From contig OX104114.1 in assembly GCA_944474755.1 (NCBI GenBank), positions 79,966,623 through 80,030,622 of the forward strand: DNA of 64,000 nt, written 5' to 3'. Source of the DNA: Limnoperna fortunei (taxonomy: Eukaryota > Mollusca > Bivalvia > Mytilida > Modiolidae). Positions 1 through 38,000 of this stretch are shown one piece after another. Both the position numbers and the translations under genes were made by a program. Position 1 is the first letter of the stretch, and every line of letters starts with the position of its first letter. The notes under the pieces were generated by a model that saw only the letters and a list, made by a program, of their open reading frames with translations, was not told where the DNA came from and ran no database searches.

Positions 1-1755
1 CCTTCTCCCTCTAACCATCAAAAAGCTCCTCCTTATAGGAGCTATTTCCCTTAATGGGAAAGAAAAGCTGGATAAAAAAGGGTTGTTTGGTTTCAGGTTC
101 AGGTGAGCGATACAGGTTCCTGGGAGCCTCTAGTTTTAATCTCTTGGATCAAAAACTTGAATCCTCAATCACCTTTAAACTTTGAGTATGCCAAGCTTAT
201 GACAGTGGAGTCAAAAATTAAAATTGATGTTGTATTGTGCAGAAAATCACTAACATGGCATATTAGTGATAAATATTAAAAGCCACCTGTACAAAACTTA
301 TCTTGACTGTGGCTGTCAGAATATAGGACTAATAAAGTATGCCTCCTGTATGTTCTAAAATGTGTTTAACCTACTAGCAGTCACTATTTGATTTATTATT
401 GATCTATTATACCCCAAGCAATGAAGTTCCGGGGGTATAATGTTTTTGACCCGTCAGTCCTTCCGTCAGTCTGTCCGTCCGTATGTCATGCTGTTGTCTC
501 CTAGATAGCACTCTCATTTCTTAATGGATTTAAACAAAACTTTGGGAAATTTATACTTATAGTAGGTGCTTGAATGTGATTGATTATCAGGGCATTTTTT
601 CAAGGGGGACCATATTTTTGGGAGGAGGACTTAGTCAACTTTCATGTACATGTATATTCATTGTTGTCACCTAGATAGCGCTTTCATTCGGTCATGGATT
701 TTCATGAAACTTTGAGAAATTGTTACTTATAGTAGGTGATTGGATGGAATTTATTTTCAGGGAATTTCATCAAAGGGGACCATATTTTTGGGAGGTGGTC
801 TTAGTTAACTTTCATGTACATGTATATTCAATGTTGTTGCCTGGATAGCTTTTCATTGTGGGGTATTGTGAGCTTGCTCAATAGGGTTCTTTGATTTATT
901 CAGATAAATGTTCATGCCACAGTATGGCTGACTTATTGCCACAGATAGTTGTAAGCACTAACCGATGAATCATATAAGTGGCATATTTCCTCACAGTTTT
1001 AGAAATAAACTAAAACCAGTATAAAAAACAAAATTATACAAACAATAAAAACAGAAATAAACAAAAAAATAGGAGCATAAACTACTGGCTTGAAACAGTT
1101 ACATAAAAATATATGTGACTGTCAAAGGGAACCCTAACTTCTAGCTATTTATGTCTTCCACAATATACATACAATATATATATAGTTAATACCTCCCTGA
1201 TCCATCCCTTGGATAACCTGGTACACTATGTTATCGCTATTTTGCAGTATTTTCCTTTGATCTTTGTGTGCAATATTATTCCATCTCACTCTACTATCGT
1301 GAGATGGGCCCATCTCAGCTCGCTGTCAAGACGTTAAGTAAACACTGTGACGTCACAATGTTACAAAACAGCGATAAACAGATTTTTTACGTTTTATGAA
1401 ACTTGATGCATTTTCTCGTTATCTCATCTCAGGGCTGTCGCCCTTCGATGAGATATGGACAGGAAACGCATCTCATTTCAAAAACCGTAAATAATTTATA
1501 AATATGTATTACATTTTGATTTTCCAGGACCTTGGGATGGGCATATGTACTTGTTCACTAAAGTTCTAATGTACAAGTTAAATTACATCAAAAAGAGTGA
1601 TTAATTATGAATTTGATGTACATGTAATAGAAACATGCACAGTAAAATGGCTGAATAAATCTAGTTTAAAACTTTAAAAAAGATAACTTTTCATATACCT
1701 GCCTACTTTCAAGAATAAAAAGGTAAGTTTTCATTATTTGTTTTTATATTTCCAG
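1..1755. other. intronic sequence upstream of the first visible TMBIM exon
   Basis: No coding exon was recognised here. It holds the 170-bp tandem repeat element at 409-889 and a region at 1260-1480 with several copies of a GAGAT/ATCTC motif, including an 18-bp perfect palindrome TGAGATGGGCCCATCTCA near 1300. The rest is AT-rich and unremarkable. Confidence 0.5.
409..889 (+). repeat. intronic element with about 2.3 copies of a ~170-bp tandem repeat
   Basis: The unit beginning TTGTCTCCTAGATAGC near 494 recurs at about 664 and 834, a spacing of 170 bp. Each unit contains GGGGACCATATTTTTGGGAG and CATGTACATGTATATTCA. The array is headed by a hairpin, ATACCCC...GGGGGTAT (409-438), and a CCGTCCGT-rich stretch, and ends with GTGAGCTTGCTCAATAGGG. 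A similar tail (GTGAGCGTGCTCACAG) recurs alone near 1867. This looks like a non-autonomous bivalve element carrying internal tandem repeats; its class is not assigned. Confidence 0.65.
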
Positions 1756-11444
<9,689 letters not shown>

Positions 11445-11760
11445 ATAGTCAGTTGATCAGGGATTGGCTTTTATTTTTGGTGTTTGTCACCATTTGCAAT
11501 ATAAAAAAATATTTAAATGTTAGTTTTTGAATTTTGTGCAAGAAATTAAAAGGAAAAAATCGGATTTTTTTTCACTGCCAAAAAATTATTGACATTTAAA
11601 ATAATGAATTTTTTGTGAAAATTTTAAAATATGTATAATAAGCCAATCTGTTACTAGTCCTTTTCATGGCTAGTATTGAAATAACATTTGAATTCTAAAT
11701 TCATAAGTACTGGATGTATTGACCAACCATTTTTCATGTTAAATTTGCTTTTTTTTTGTA

Positions 11761-11766
11761 AATAAA
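11761..11766 (+). terminator. candidate polyadenylation signal of the TMBIM gene
   Basis: An AATAAA hexamer lies about 317 bases after the TMBIM stop codon. A second AATAAA at 12677-12682 could serve a longer 3' UTR. Choosing between them needs transcript ends. Confidence 0.45.
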
Positions 11767-13228
11767 TCATATGTTGCATTTATAATAGTTCAAAATGAAG
11801 TCAACTGTATTTATTTATATATAGTGATGTTAGTAAAAGTCATGTGACACCAGCAATTGTTTTAATACAATTCATTTATCTGTTGTGTGCATCAATATTT
11901 ATTGTTGGGCCATCCATAGAAAAATTTAGTTGCTTGTTGCTTGTTTTTTTTTTTTAATTAGCATTTTATACTTTTTTTTGTTTAATGAAAGGTTGGATAA
12001 AGAGAAATGTAGACATTACTTTCTTAGCAAAAAACATATCTACCATTAAAAAATTAACCCTAATCCCTATATAATGCAATAGCCAATTAAAATCATTGTT
12101 GCATTTAATGGTTGAAATGTACAGGAATATAATGTCATTTGGAATCCAAAATGAGCAATGGTGTGGTACCATTTAATGATTTTTCAATGTGTTTGTTATG
12201 TTGTTAACTTTGACCTCAATGTTTGATTGGACGGATCTGATAAGTACAACATTCTAATCAAGCATGTACCAATAGTTGTCCCTTATTTTTAATTTACTTA
12301 GCAATTTAGACAATTGATATAGTATTTCAGAAGTTAGTCGTGGGAGTCATGTAAAAATAATGAACTGTTTATTCTTTTAAATCTGAATAATGGATACAAA
12401 AACTGGTACCATTACTGTAAAAGTCTTGAATTTTAAAATGTATCTGGAACACTGGGATCAGGTGGTTAAGTTAAAGACTGGTATTTAATGCTTCTTGTAC
12501 CAGTTATTTATGTACTTGATGTATGTTTTTGTTGGTTACCAAAAAGATTGTTTTGATGGGTTGTTCTTGTGTTGTCTGAACACAGCTACATGTATTTATT
12601 TAATCTGGACTGAATCATACAAGGTACATTAAGTAATATTTATTATCCTATAAAGATTAAATATTTACAGATGTTAAATAAAAATTAAAGATACAAGGTT
12701 TTCCATTTTTATATAACTGAAAGTCATACTGTATTCCTTTTTTACCTTTTTGTCCCATTCAACCTTTTTTACGGCATTAATTTTGTTTCTCAACAGGACA
12801 CAATAACATTTTGTTCTATAGAGTGGTAAGACTATTCTTCAGAGTATAATTGACCCTGGCACACCAAACTCTTCTTCTTTATGGAGTTATTACCCAAAAA
12901 AAAATAGAAAAACATCTTTGAAAATATAAAAGATACCACAATAAAAATTGTTTTAAAATAGTCAGTGACAGATCACTAAACCTTGTAACAAACATTGGTT
13001 TTTTACCATCTCATTTTAAAAGATATTTGACTGGGTTTTCTGTGAATTTGTAGAGAATTAAATTTGGTTATTTTGCATGTCAAAGGTAAAAGTTCAATAT
13101 CACAATGCCCTAAATTAAAGGCCAACCCGCCTTGGAAAAATTTGTTTGCTAGCATTTTTTCATTATTCTATATTTTACCTTTTTATTACGAAATTCATAA
13201 GAAAAAATCTAGATACGATAACCTGTCC
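11767..13228. other. intergenic region between the TMBIM gene and gene 2
   Basis: AT-rich sequence containing the likely end of the TMBIM 3' UTR (alternative AATAAA at 12677). No exon, RNA gene or recognisable repeat was seen. Confidence 0.4.
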
Positions 13229-27410
<14,182 letters not shown>

Positions 27411-27494
27411 AATACATATTTAATTTATATAAAGATTATAACAGATCTGTTGTGTATATAAAATGTTGATTACCGAGAAGATGGTCAACTGTTT

Positions 27495-27500
27495 AATAAA
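27495..27500 (+). terminator. candidate polyadenylation signal of the unidentified small gene
   Basis: AATAAA lies 85 bases after the stop codon at 27408-27410, a normal spacing for a short 3' UTR. Confidence 0.5.
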
Positions 27501-30454
27501 ATCAGACAAGTCTTAGAAAAAATACTATTAAAGACCACCCTATTTCTAAAACCAATTGTTCTTTGGTTGATTTGTATGTCATAATTATAACTCATGTTTG
27601 TTGGCAGGGGTGATCTCCCTTACATATATGTTTACTTTTAAGTAAACATATGGTTGAATGTTGATTAATTGAATATGTACCAACAATCAAACATTTTGTG
27701 ATATTTTTAGTACTTATATATTTAACACTAGAACAAGCTTCCAAACAATTATATTTATTGTATATCTTTATCATGGCATATACTGGTTTCCTACTATCAA
27801 TTGCAGTTATAGGGTGTTATGCTTTAGTCTGTTCAGACCAGACTAATTCAGTGTCAAATTTAAATGGCATTCGTTATGCCAAGCCTCCATTCTGCCCTAA
27901 AAGTATGTAGGATTTGGCTGGTGTTAGGTAATTTTCTTTTATATGAGCAGAGAGTTGGAAAATAATAACACCAAACTTGGGCTTTCAAAAATACCGTTAT
28001 CATCCTGCAATCACCGTTTTAATGGACAAATACAAGGGGTAGAATACAACCAACCTGTTTATTTTGTACAAGATTTTCCCCTTATTTTTAGTCACACCTA
28101 AAATATGAAACCAGCCTTCTATTTCCCCAGTCCCTGAGCCTTAAACAAATACAAGTTATATTTTCGACAAAACACTTATATTGTATAAAAAGCCCTGTCT
28201 GGATTATGAATGCCTTAATCTTGTCTTTAAGTAATAAAGCAATGGCTCAATTTGGAGAATTATTGCAGCCGAAAAAAGTGTGCTTTATCAGTAATTGTTT
28301 CATAACAAATTATTTATTGTCTGTCATGATTATGTAAACAAGATTATTTTTCTTTCGTATAATGTGCATGGATGTGGTTTTGCTAATAGAGGAAATACAT
28401 GCATTTAATTTGACATGTACATGTTATGTTAAAGCTATTCTTTCTATTATGGTTCAGGAAAATCAATTTTCTGAACAAAATTCTGTGAGTTGTTGTTTTT
28501 AATTAACAAATAAACACTTATGTTTTGCATCTTTGTATCTTCTGTGTTCAATCAATGGTGTTAAATGCTTGAAACTGCTTTCTTCTGAATATATCTAGAA
28601 TTTCTTGCTGTACAGCATTTGACTTAACTTAATCAATCTTTAGTTTTTAAAAGTTATAATAGAAGGATAACACAAATCTGTTGATTGCTTCATACAATTC
28701 AAATACCTGGGTATAAATACCTACAAGTCCTAGACATTTTCAATAAACTGAAGGAATTTACTTCCATATTAACATAAGAACTAATCCAAATAGCTGAAGG
28801 TTACTAGTATTGGATACAAGATACATTAAACATGTAAATTTTGTAATACAAAACTCTTAACCTATGACTGTCTGCAGACATACAAACCATATCCCAAGAA
28901 CATGTCTGTTGATCAGGAAACGTTCCAATATTAGCGTTGACAGCTAGTTGTTATGTAAATGCAGTCCAAACAATCTAAATCTATTTGGATGAATAAATAA
29001 TTGTTATAATGTCTGATCCGACGGAAAATGCGGGGTTTGTTGTACCTATGTTCATGTTATCACTTCAAAAGTTTTAATTTTAATTAAGTTTACACCATCA
29101 AGCACAATTTTTGTGGTCAGAAATGAGTTATGTTGAAAGCAATAAGAGTAAATTTGAGTGCTTTGGAAAGGAGAGCAGTTCTTTGCTTATTACAACACAC
29201 CAGAATTTGAAACAGATGTAATCATATTCTATTTCCTATATCAAAATGTTCAATGCTTTAAGCATTAAATTATTTACAAGTATAAGCATTCAACCCTCAT
29301 TTTGTTAATCAATCAATCAATCAATCAAAAGTTTTATGTTTGTCACCATGACTTAATTGATCGTTATAATAAATTAATCTCTGAAATGCGATCTTACATG
29401 TTCGCTGAGTCATAGATAGTCTTTTATATTCCTGGATTTGACTTTATTTACTAGATACATGACAATGAGTAACTCGATGGGTGTCATATTAGAAGCATTC
29501 GCCGCTTACTCATCCTGAGCATGTAATTTCACCGATGGTTCTTATTGGGTTCGGGTTACACACTTTCAGTTTTTGTGTGTTTTTGTTTTGCGTTGTATAT
29601 GTTAACATCAGGATGTTTAATTGTCTTTTGGCTGTCGGCTCTTGTTGGGTCGGCTTCCTTGCAATTTTTTTTTCAACGACCAATATACGCACTTTAATAA
29701 TATTTATTTTGGTGTAATTTGGAAAACTATATATAACCAATCTTGTCTGCGCGTACAGCACAAAAAGGACCTTATGAAAATGCCTACAAAGTAAATCGGA
29801 GTATACAGATGCCTTATCATAAGTAAAATGTATACAATATGGTTAAGAGAATACGAAGAAACATAACGAGCAAACACGCACGTTTCAAACCTTTTAATTC
29901 ATAAACCATTTTTACACATTAAGTTATTGAATAATGATAAATTGCCTTTCTTATAATATTTTATCTGACAAGTTTGCAATTTTAGCGACTATAAGATCCA
30001 ATCCAACAAGATTTACAATTACAGCGTATCGCTAAAAAAAACTAAGAAATTATAAAATTAAATGAAGAACACCGGTTTCCAAGAAATCCAGATCAAGATG
30101 GTCACATGGAATGTAATTATTATCGGTTACTAACTGAAATAAAATTAAAGCAGTTCTACATGTTCTAGATAAAATGACTGGATCAATAAGCTGGTGCTCC
30201 AACAATAATTGTTGGCTTGTGAAAAATTTAGGAAAAAAGGTAATTCGGAGCTTTACATGTCATATGTTTGTAACCAATAAAATAAGTGCGAACTAATTTC
30301 ATTCTTTGCTCGAATGACATTTTATCTACTATACTATCATTGGTAGTTTATGTGCTAAAATTATTATTTTTAATATCTTTTGAAAACTTTACGATTACTT
30401 TTGTCATATTAGCGCCTCCATTATCATGCTGAAGATTGAATAATTATAGGATTC
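27501..30454. other. intergenic region, no gene seen
   Basis: AT-rich and non-coding by eye. It contains a short (AATC)n tract near 29309. Open frames on both strands at 29510-29761 overlap each other and show no motif. Confidence 0.4.
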
Positions 30455-31690
30455 AGACAAGCATACACAACACAAAACATAAACTAGAAACATAAAAACA
30501 GAAAGTGAACACTAGTAACCCGAATTAATGGGAGCATTCATAAAGGTGCTCCAGGCACGTAAGCAGTTCCTGTCAAAAATTAGATACCTTTTTGAAATAT
30601 CTGGAAAAAGTCTAATTCGGAAAATCTAAATAAAAAAATCCGATCGAAAGATCTAGCATAAATTATATGTTGTAAAAAGAAAACACCAGTACTGAAAATT
30701 GATGTTGGAGAAAGAGAAATTAAAAATTGAGAGTTAAAGTTTAATTAACCGCTAAGAGTCAGACCTAAGTGTATTGGTGGTTCAATTTCAAGCTCGCTGG
30801 GTGTAAATTAAAACAGTCACTGACCTTAGCACTGTTTAGTGAGAGGACATCATTAGATACGTAATTCAATGAATTTGCAGCTTACCTATACTAGTAAGTT
30901 CTGAAATGATATACTCTGCGCTTGACGTACTTCCGTTAGTCTAGCGTTTGTTCTGATGTCTTTTAGAGGTCTCATGCTAAGTTTTTGTTTAAAATGCTGC
31001 CTAATCTAATTAAAATGCCACATCTAGCTTCTCCTCAGTACATCCTGTAATTTGTTTGTTGTCGTGTATCATATAGTGTATTAATCTCTCTTTAGTTTTT
31101 TTTCAATAACATATGGTACTTTAAGAAAAATAGCAAAGAACCCGGCCGGACAACAAAAGCTGAAAGTAAAAGAAGAGTTACATACAACGCAAAACAAAAA
31201 CACAAAAAACAGAATGTTAGTAACCCGAACCTAACATAATCCACGGGCGTACTCAATTGGAGTAAGCAGTTCTTGTCTCTAATTAGACACTCGTCCAGTT
31301 AATCATTGTCATGTCTTGGAAAAAAGTATAATCCTGGAATATGAAAGACTACCTATGACTTAGTGAAACTGTCCGATTGTATTTGTGAGATGAATTTCCC
31401 ATAACAATCAATTAAGGCAAGGTGACAAACATAAAACTTCTGAAAGGATAACATCAACATTGATACAACAACCCTTGCTTGAGTAGCTTAGTAGTCACCA
31501 GCAGTGAGCCGTCTAGAAATTCGGAATATCGACCGAAAGATTTAGAATAACGTATCAGTTATAAAATGTGCACACCATACACGGGAGCTCCTGGAATGTT
31601 GCTAACGATGAACGGGAAGTTGACAATTGGAAAAGTTGAAATCAGAGACCGACCTAAGTGTACAAGGTTTAAATGCAGTTACCTTTAGGA
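30455..31690. repeat. two diverged direct copies of an unclassified repeat
   Basis: The stretches 30455-30800 and 31160-31680 share an ordered set of landmarks: TAGTAACCCGAA, then GTAAGCAGTTCxTGTC, AATTAGA, TCTGGAAAAA/TCTTGGAAAA, CGAAAGATxTAG, and GACCTAAGTGTA. The similarity is low but colinear. The class is unknown and no coding was seen. Confidence 0.4.
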
Positions 31691-31849
31691 AGAGGTCTAG
31701 ACCTTAAGATGTCTATCAAGTATATTGCCACCTTATTATTATTTTTGTAAACACATGCATATTTATATAAGAATTCAAGATCCTAAATACTAGTACATGT
31801 ACATGTATGTATACCTTGCTTCATTTGCAATTATCAAGAATTGATGACA

Positions 31850-32015
31850 TCTGTTCACCAACCCATTGCTCCTATGTTATTTATATTATTAATGTTATTT
31901 ACTTTATTTTATTTTATTTTTCTTCTTATTTATCATTATGTTCATGTATTCATCTATCCACCTATCTGTTCTTTTATCATTACATATATTTTTTTTTCCT
32001 TTTTTTGGTTATTTT
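31850..32015. repeat. pyrimidine-rich low-complexity tract before the satellite
   Basis: A TTTA/TTAT- and T-rich stretch on the plus strand with almost no purine runs directly precedes the 20-bp satellite. Overlapping open frames here are compositional. Confidence 0.6.
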
Positions 32016-35000
32016 CTTCTATACCTGACTAATACCTTCTATACCTGACTAATACCTTCTATACTTGACTAATACCTTCTATACCTGACTAATACCTTCT
32101 ATACCTGACTAATACCTTCTATACCTGACTAATACCTTCTACACCTGACTAATACCTTCTATACCTGACTAATACCTTCTATACCTGACTAATACCTTCT
32201 ATACCTGACTAATACCTTCTATACCTGACTAATACCTTCTATACCTGACTAATACCTTCTATACCTGACTAATACCTTCTATACCTGACTAATACCTTCT
32301 ATACCTGACTAATACCTTCTATACCTGACTAATACCTTCTATACCTGACTAATACCTTCTATACCTGACTAATACCTTCTATACCTGACTAATACCTTCT
32401 ATACCTGACTAATACCTTCTATACTTGACTAATACCTTCTATACCTGACTAATACCTTCTATACCTGACTAATACCTTCTATACCTGACTAATACCTTCT
32501 ATACCTGACTAATACCTTCTATACCTGACTAATACCTTCTATACCTGACTAATACCTTCTATACCTGACTAATACCTTCTATACCTGACTAATACCTTCT
32601 ATACCTGACTAATACCTTCTATACCTGACTAATACCTTCTATACCTGACTAATACCTTCTATACCTGACTAATACCTTCTATACCTGACTAATACCTTCT
32701 ATACCTGACTAATACCTTCTATACCTGACTAATACCTTCTATACCTGACTAATACCTTCTATACCTGACTAATACCTTCTATACCTGACTAATACCTTCT
32801 ATACCTGACTAATACCTTCTATACCTGACTAATACCTTCTATACCTGACTAATACCTTCTATACCTGACTAATACCTTCTATACCTGACTAATACCTTCT
32901 ATACCTGACTAATACCTTCTATACCTGACTAATACCTTCTATACCTGACTAATACCTTCTATACCTGACTAATACCTTCTATACCTGACTAATACCTTCT
33001 ATACCTGACTAATACCTTCTATACCTGACTAATACCTTCTATACCTGACTAATACCTTCTATACCTGACTAATACCTTCTATACCTGACTAATACCTTCT
33101 ATACCTGACTAATACCTTCTATACCTGACTAATACCTTCTATACCTGACTAATACCTTCTATACCTGACTAATACCTTCTATACCTGACTAATACCTTCT
33201 ATACCTGACTAATACCTTCTATACCTGACTAATACCTTCTATACCTGACTAATACCTTCTATACCTGACTAATACCTTCTATACCTGACTAATACCTTCT
33301 ATACCTGACTAATACCTTCTATACCTGACTAATACCTTCTATACCTGACTAATACCTTCTATACCTGACTAATACCTTCTATACCTGACTAATACCTTCT
33401 ATACCTGACTAATACCTTCTATACCTGACTAATACCTTCTATACCTGACTAATACCTTCTATACCTGACTAATACCTTCTATACCTGACTAATACCTTCT
33501 ATACCTGACTAATACCTTCTATACCTGACTAATACCTTCTATACCTGACTAATACCTTCTATACCTGACTAATACCTTCTATACCTGACTAATACCTTCT
33601 ATACCTGACTAATACCTTCTATACCTGACTAATACCTTCTATACCTGACTAATACCTTCTATACCTGACTAATACCTTCTATACCTGACTAATACCTTCT
33701 ATACCTGACTAATACCTTCTATACCTGACTAATACCTTCTATACCTGACTAATACCTTCTATACCTGACTAATACCTTCTATACCTGACTAATACCTTCT
33801 ATACCTGACTAATACCTTCTATACCTGACTAATACCTTCTATACCTGACTAATACCTTCTATACCTGACTAATACCTTCTATACCTGACTAATACCTTCT
33901 ATACCTGACTAATACCTTCTATACCTGACTAATACCTTCTATACCTGACTAATACCTTCTATACCTGACTAATACCTTCTATACCTGACTAATACCTTCT
34001 ATACCTGACTAATACCTTCTATACCTGACTAATACCTTCTATACCTGACTAATACCTTCTATACCTGACTAATACCTTCTATACCTGACTAATACCTTCT
34101 ATACCTGACTAATACCTTCTATACCTGACTAATACCTTCTATACCTGACTAATACCTTCTATACCTGACTAATACCTTCTATACCTGACTAATACCTTCT
34201 ATACCTGACTAATACCTTCTATACCTGACTAATACCTTCTATACCTGACTAATACCTTCTATACCTGACTAATACCTTCTATACCTGACTAATACCTTCT
34301 ATACCTGACTAATACCTTCTATACCTGACTAATACCTTCTATACCTGACTAATACCTTCTATACCTGACTAATACCTTCTATACCTGACTAATACCTTCT
34401 ATACCTGACTAATACCTTCTATACCTGACTAATACCTTCTATACCTGACTAATACCTTCTATACCTGACTAATACCTTCTATACCTGACTAATACCTTCT
34501 ATACCTGACTAATACCTTCTATACCTGACTAATACCTTCTATACCTGACTAATACCTTCTATACCTGACTAATACCTTCTATACCTGACTAATACCTTCT
34601 ATACCTGACTAATACCTTCTATACCTGACTAATACCTTCTATACCTGACTAATACCTTCTATACCTGACTAATACCTTCTATACCTGACTAATACCTTCT
34701 ATACCTGACTAATACCTTCTATACCTGACTAATACCTTCTATACCTGACTAATACCTTCTATACCTGACTAATACCTTCTATACCTGACTAATACCTTCT
34801 ATACCTGACTAATACCTTCTATACCTGACTAATACCTTCTATACCTGACTAATACCTTCTATACCTGACTAATACCTTCTATACCTGACTAATACCTTCT
34901 ATACCTGACTAATACCTTCTATACCTGACTAATACCTTCTATACCTGACTAATACCTTCTATACCTGACTAATACCTTCTATACCTGACTAATACCTTCT

Positions 35001-38000
35001 ATACCTGACTAATACCTTCTATACCTGACTAATACCTTCTATACCTGACTAATACCTTCTATACCTGACTAATACCTTCTATACCTGACTAATACCTTCT
35101 ATACCTGACTAATACCTTCTATACCTGACTAATACCTTCTATACCTGACTAATACCTTCTATACCTGACTAATACCTTCTATACCTGACTAATACCTTCT
35201 ATACCTGACTAATACCTTCTATACCTGACTAATACCTTCTATACCTGACTAATACCTTCTATACCTGACTAATACCTTCTATACCTGACTAATACCTTCT
35301 ATACCTGACTAATACCTTCTATACCTGACTAATACCTTCTATACCTGACTAATACCTTCTATACCTGACTAATACCTTCTACACCTGACTAATACCTTCT
35401 ATACCTGACTAATACCTTCTATACCTGACTAATACCTTCTATACCTGACTAATACCTTCTATACCTGACTAATACCTTCTATACCTGACTAATACCTTCT
35501 ATACCTGACTAATACCTTCTATACCTGACTAATACCTTCTATACCTGACTAATACCTTCTATACCTGACTAATACCTTCTATACCTGACTAATACCTTCT
35601 ATACCTGACTAATACCTTCTATACCTGACTAATACCTTCTATACCTGACTAATACCTTCTATACCTGACTAATACCTTCTATACCTGACTAATACCTTCT
35701 ATACCTGACTAATACCTTCTATACCTGACTAATACCTTCTATACCTGACTAATACCTTCTACACCTGACTAATACCTTCTATACCTGACTAATACCTTCT
35801 ATACCTGACTAATACCTTCTATACCTGACTAATACCTTCTATACCTGACTAATACCTTCTATACCTGACTAATACCTTCTATACCTGACTAATACCTTCT
35901 ATACCTGACTAATACCTTCTATACCTGACTAATACCTTCTATACCTGACTAATACCTTCTATACCTGACTAATACCTTCTATACCTGACTAATACCTTCT
36001 ATACCTGACTAATACCTTCTATACCTGACTAATACCTTCTATACCTGACTAATACCTTCTATACCTGACTAATACCTTCTATACCTGACTAATACCTTCT
36101 ATACCTGACTAATACCTTCTATACCTGACTAATACCTTCTATACCTGACTAATACCTTCTATACCTGACTAATACCTTCTATACCTGACTAATACCTTCT
36201 ATACCTGACTAATACCTTCTATACCTGACTAATACCTTCTATACCTGACTAATACCTTCTATACCTGACTAATACCTTCTATACCTGACTAATACCTTCT
36301 ATACCTGACTAATACCTTCTATACCTGACTAATACCTTCTATACCTGACTAATACCTTCTACACCTGACTAATACCTTCTATACCTGACTAATACCTTCT
36401 ATACCTGACTAATACCTTCTATACCTGACTAATACCTTCTATACCTGACTAATACCTTCTATACCTGACTAATACCTTCTATACCTGACTAATACCTTCT
36501 ATACCTGACTAATACCTTCTATACCTGACTAATACCTTCTATACCTGACTAATACCTTCTATACCTGACTAATACCTTCTATACCTGACTAATACCTTCT
36601 ATACCTGACTAATACCTTCTATACCTGACTAATACCTTCTATACCTGACTAATACCTTCTATACCTGACTAATACCTTCTATACCTGACTAATACCTTCT
36701 ATACCTGACTAATACCTTCTATACCTGACTAATACCTTCTATACCTGACTAATACCTTCTATACCTGACTAATACCTTCTATACCTGACTAATACCTTCT
36801 ATACCTGACTAATACCTTCTATACCTGACTAATACCTTCTATACCTGACTAATACCTTCTATACCTGACTAATACCTTCTATACCTGACTAATACCTTCT
36901 ATACCTGACTAATACCTTCTATACCTGACTAATACCTTCTATACCTGACTAATACCTTCTATACCTGACTAATACCTTCTATACCTGACTAATACCTTCT
37001 ATACCTGACTAATACCTTCTATACCTGACTAATACCTTCTATACCTGACTAATACCTTCTATACCTGACTAATACCTTCTATACCTGACTAATACCTTCT
37101 ATACCTGACTAATACCTTCTATACCTGACTAATACCTTCTATACCTGACTAATACCTTCTATACCTGACTAATACCTTCTATACCTGACTAATACCTTCT
37201 ATACCTGACTAATACCTTCTATACCTGACTAATACCTTCTATACCTGACTAATACCTTCTATACCTGACTAATACCTTCTATACCTGACTAATACCTTCT
37301 ATACCTGACTAATACCTTCTATACCTGACTAATACCTTCTATACCTGACTAATACCTTCTATACCTGACTAATACCTTCTATACCTGACTAATACCTTCT
37401 ATACCTGACTAATACCTTCTATACCTGACTAATACCTTCTATACCTGACTAATACCTTCTATACCTGACTAATACCTTCTATACCTGACTAATACCTTCT
37501 ATACCTGACTAATACCTTCTATACCTGACTAATACCTTCTATACCTGACTAATACCTTCTATACCTGACTAATACCTTCTATACCTGACTAATACCTTCT
37601 ATACCTGACTAATACCTTCTATACCTGACTAATACCTTCTATACCTGACTAATACCTTCTATACCTGACTAATACCTTCTATACCTGACTAATACCTTCT
37701 ATACCTGACTAATACCTTCTATACCTGACTAATACCTTCTATACCTGACTAATACCTTCTATACCTGACTAATACCTTCTATACCTGACTAATACCTTCT
37801 ATACCTGACTAATACCTTCTATACCTGACTAATACCTTCTATACCTGACTAATACCTTCTATACCTGACTAATACCTTCTATACCTGACTAATACCTTCT
37901 ATACCTGACTAATACCTTCTATACCTGACTAATACCTTCTATACCTGACTAATACCTTCTATACCTGACTAATACCTTCTATACCTGACTAATACCTTCT

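Noticed and set aside
29510..29761. Short genes on both strands
   Set aside because: The frames overlap completely, lack splice context and recognisable motifs, and are of a length expected by chance.
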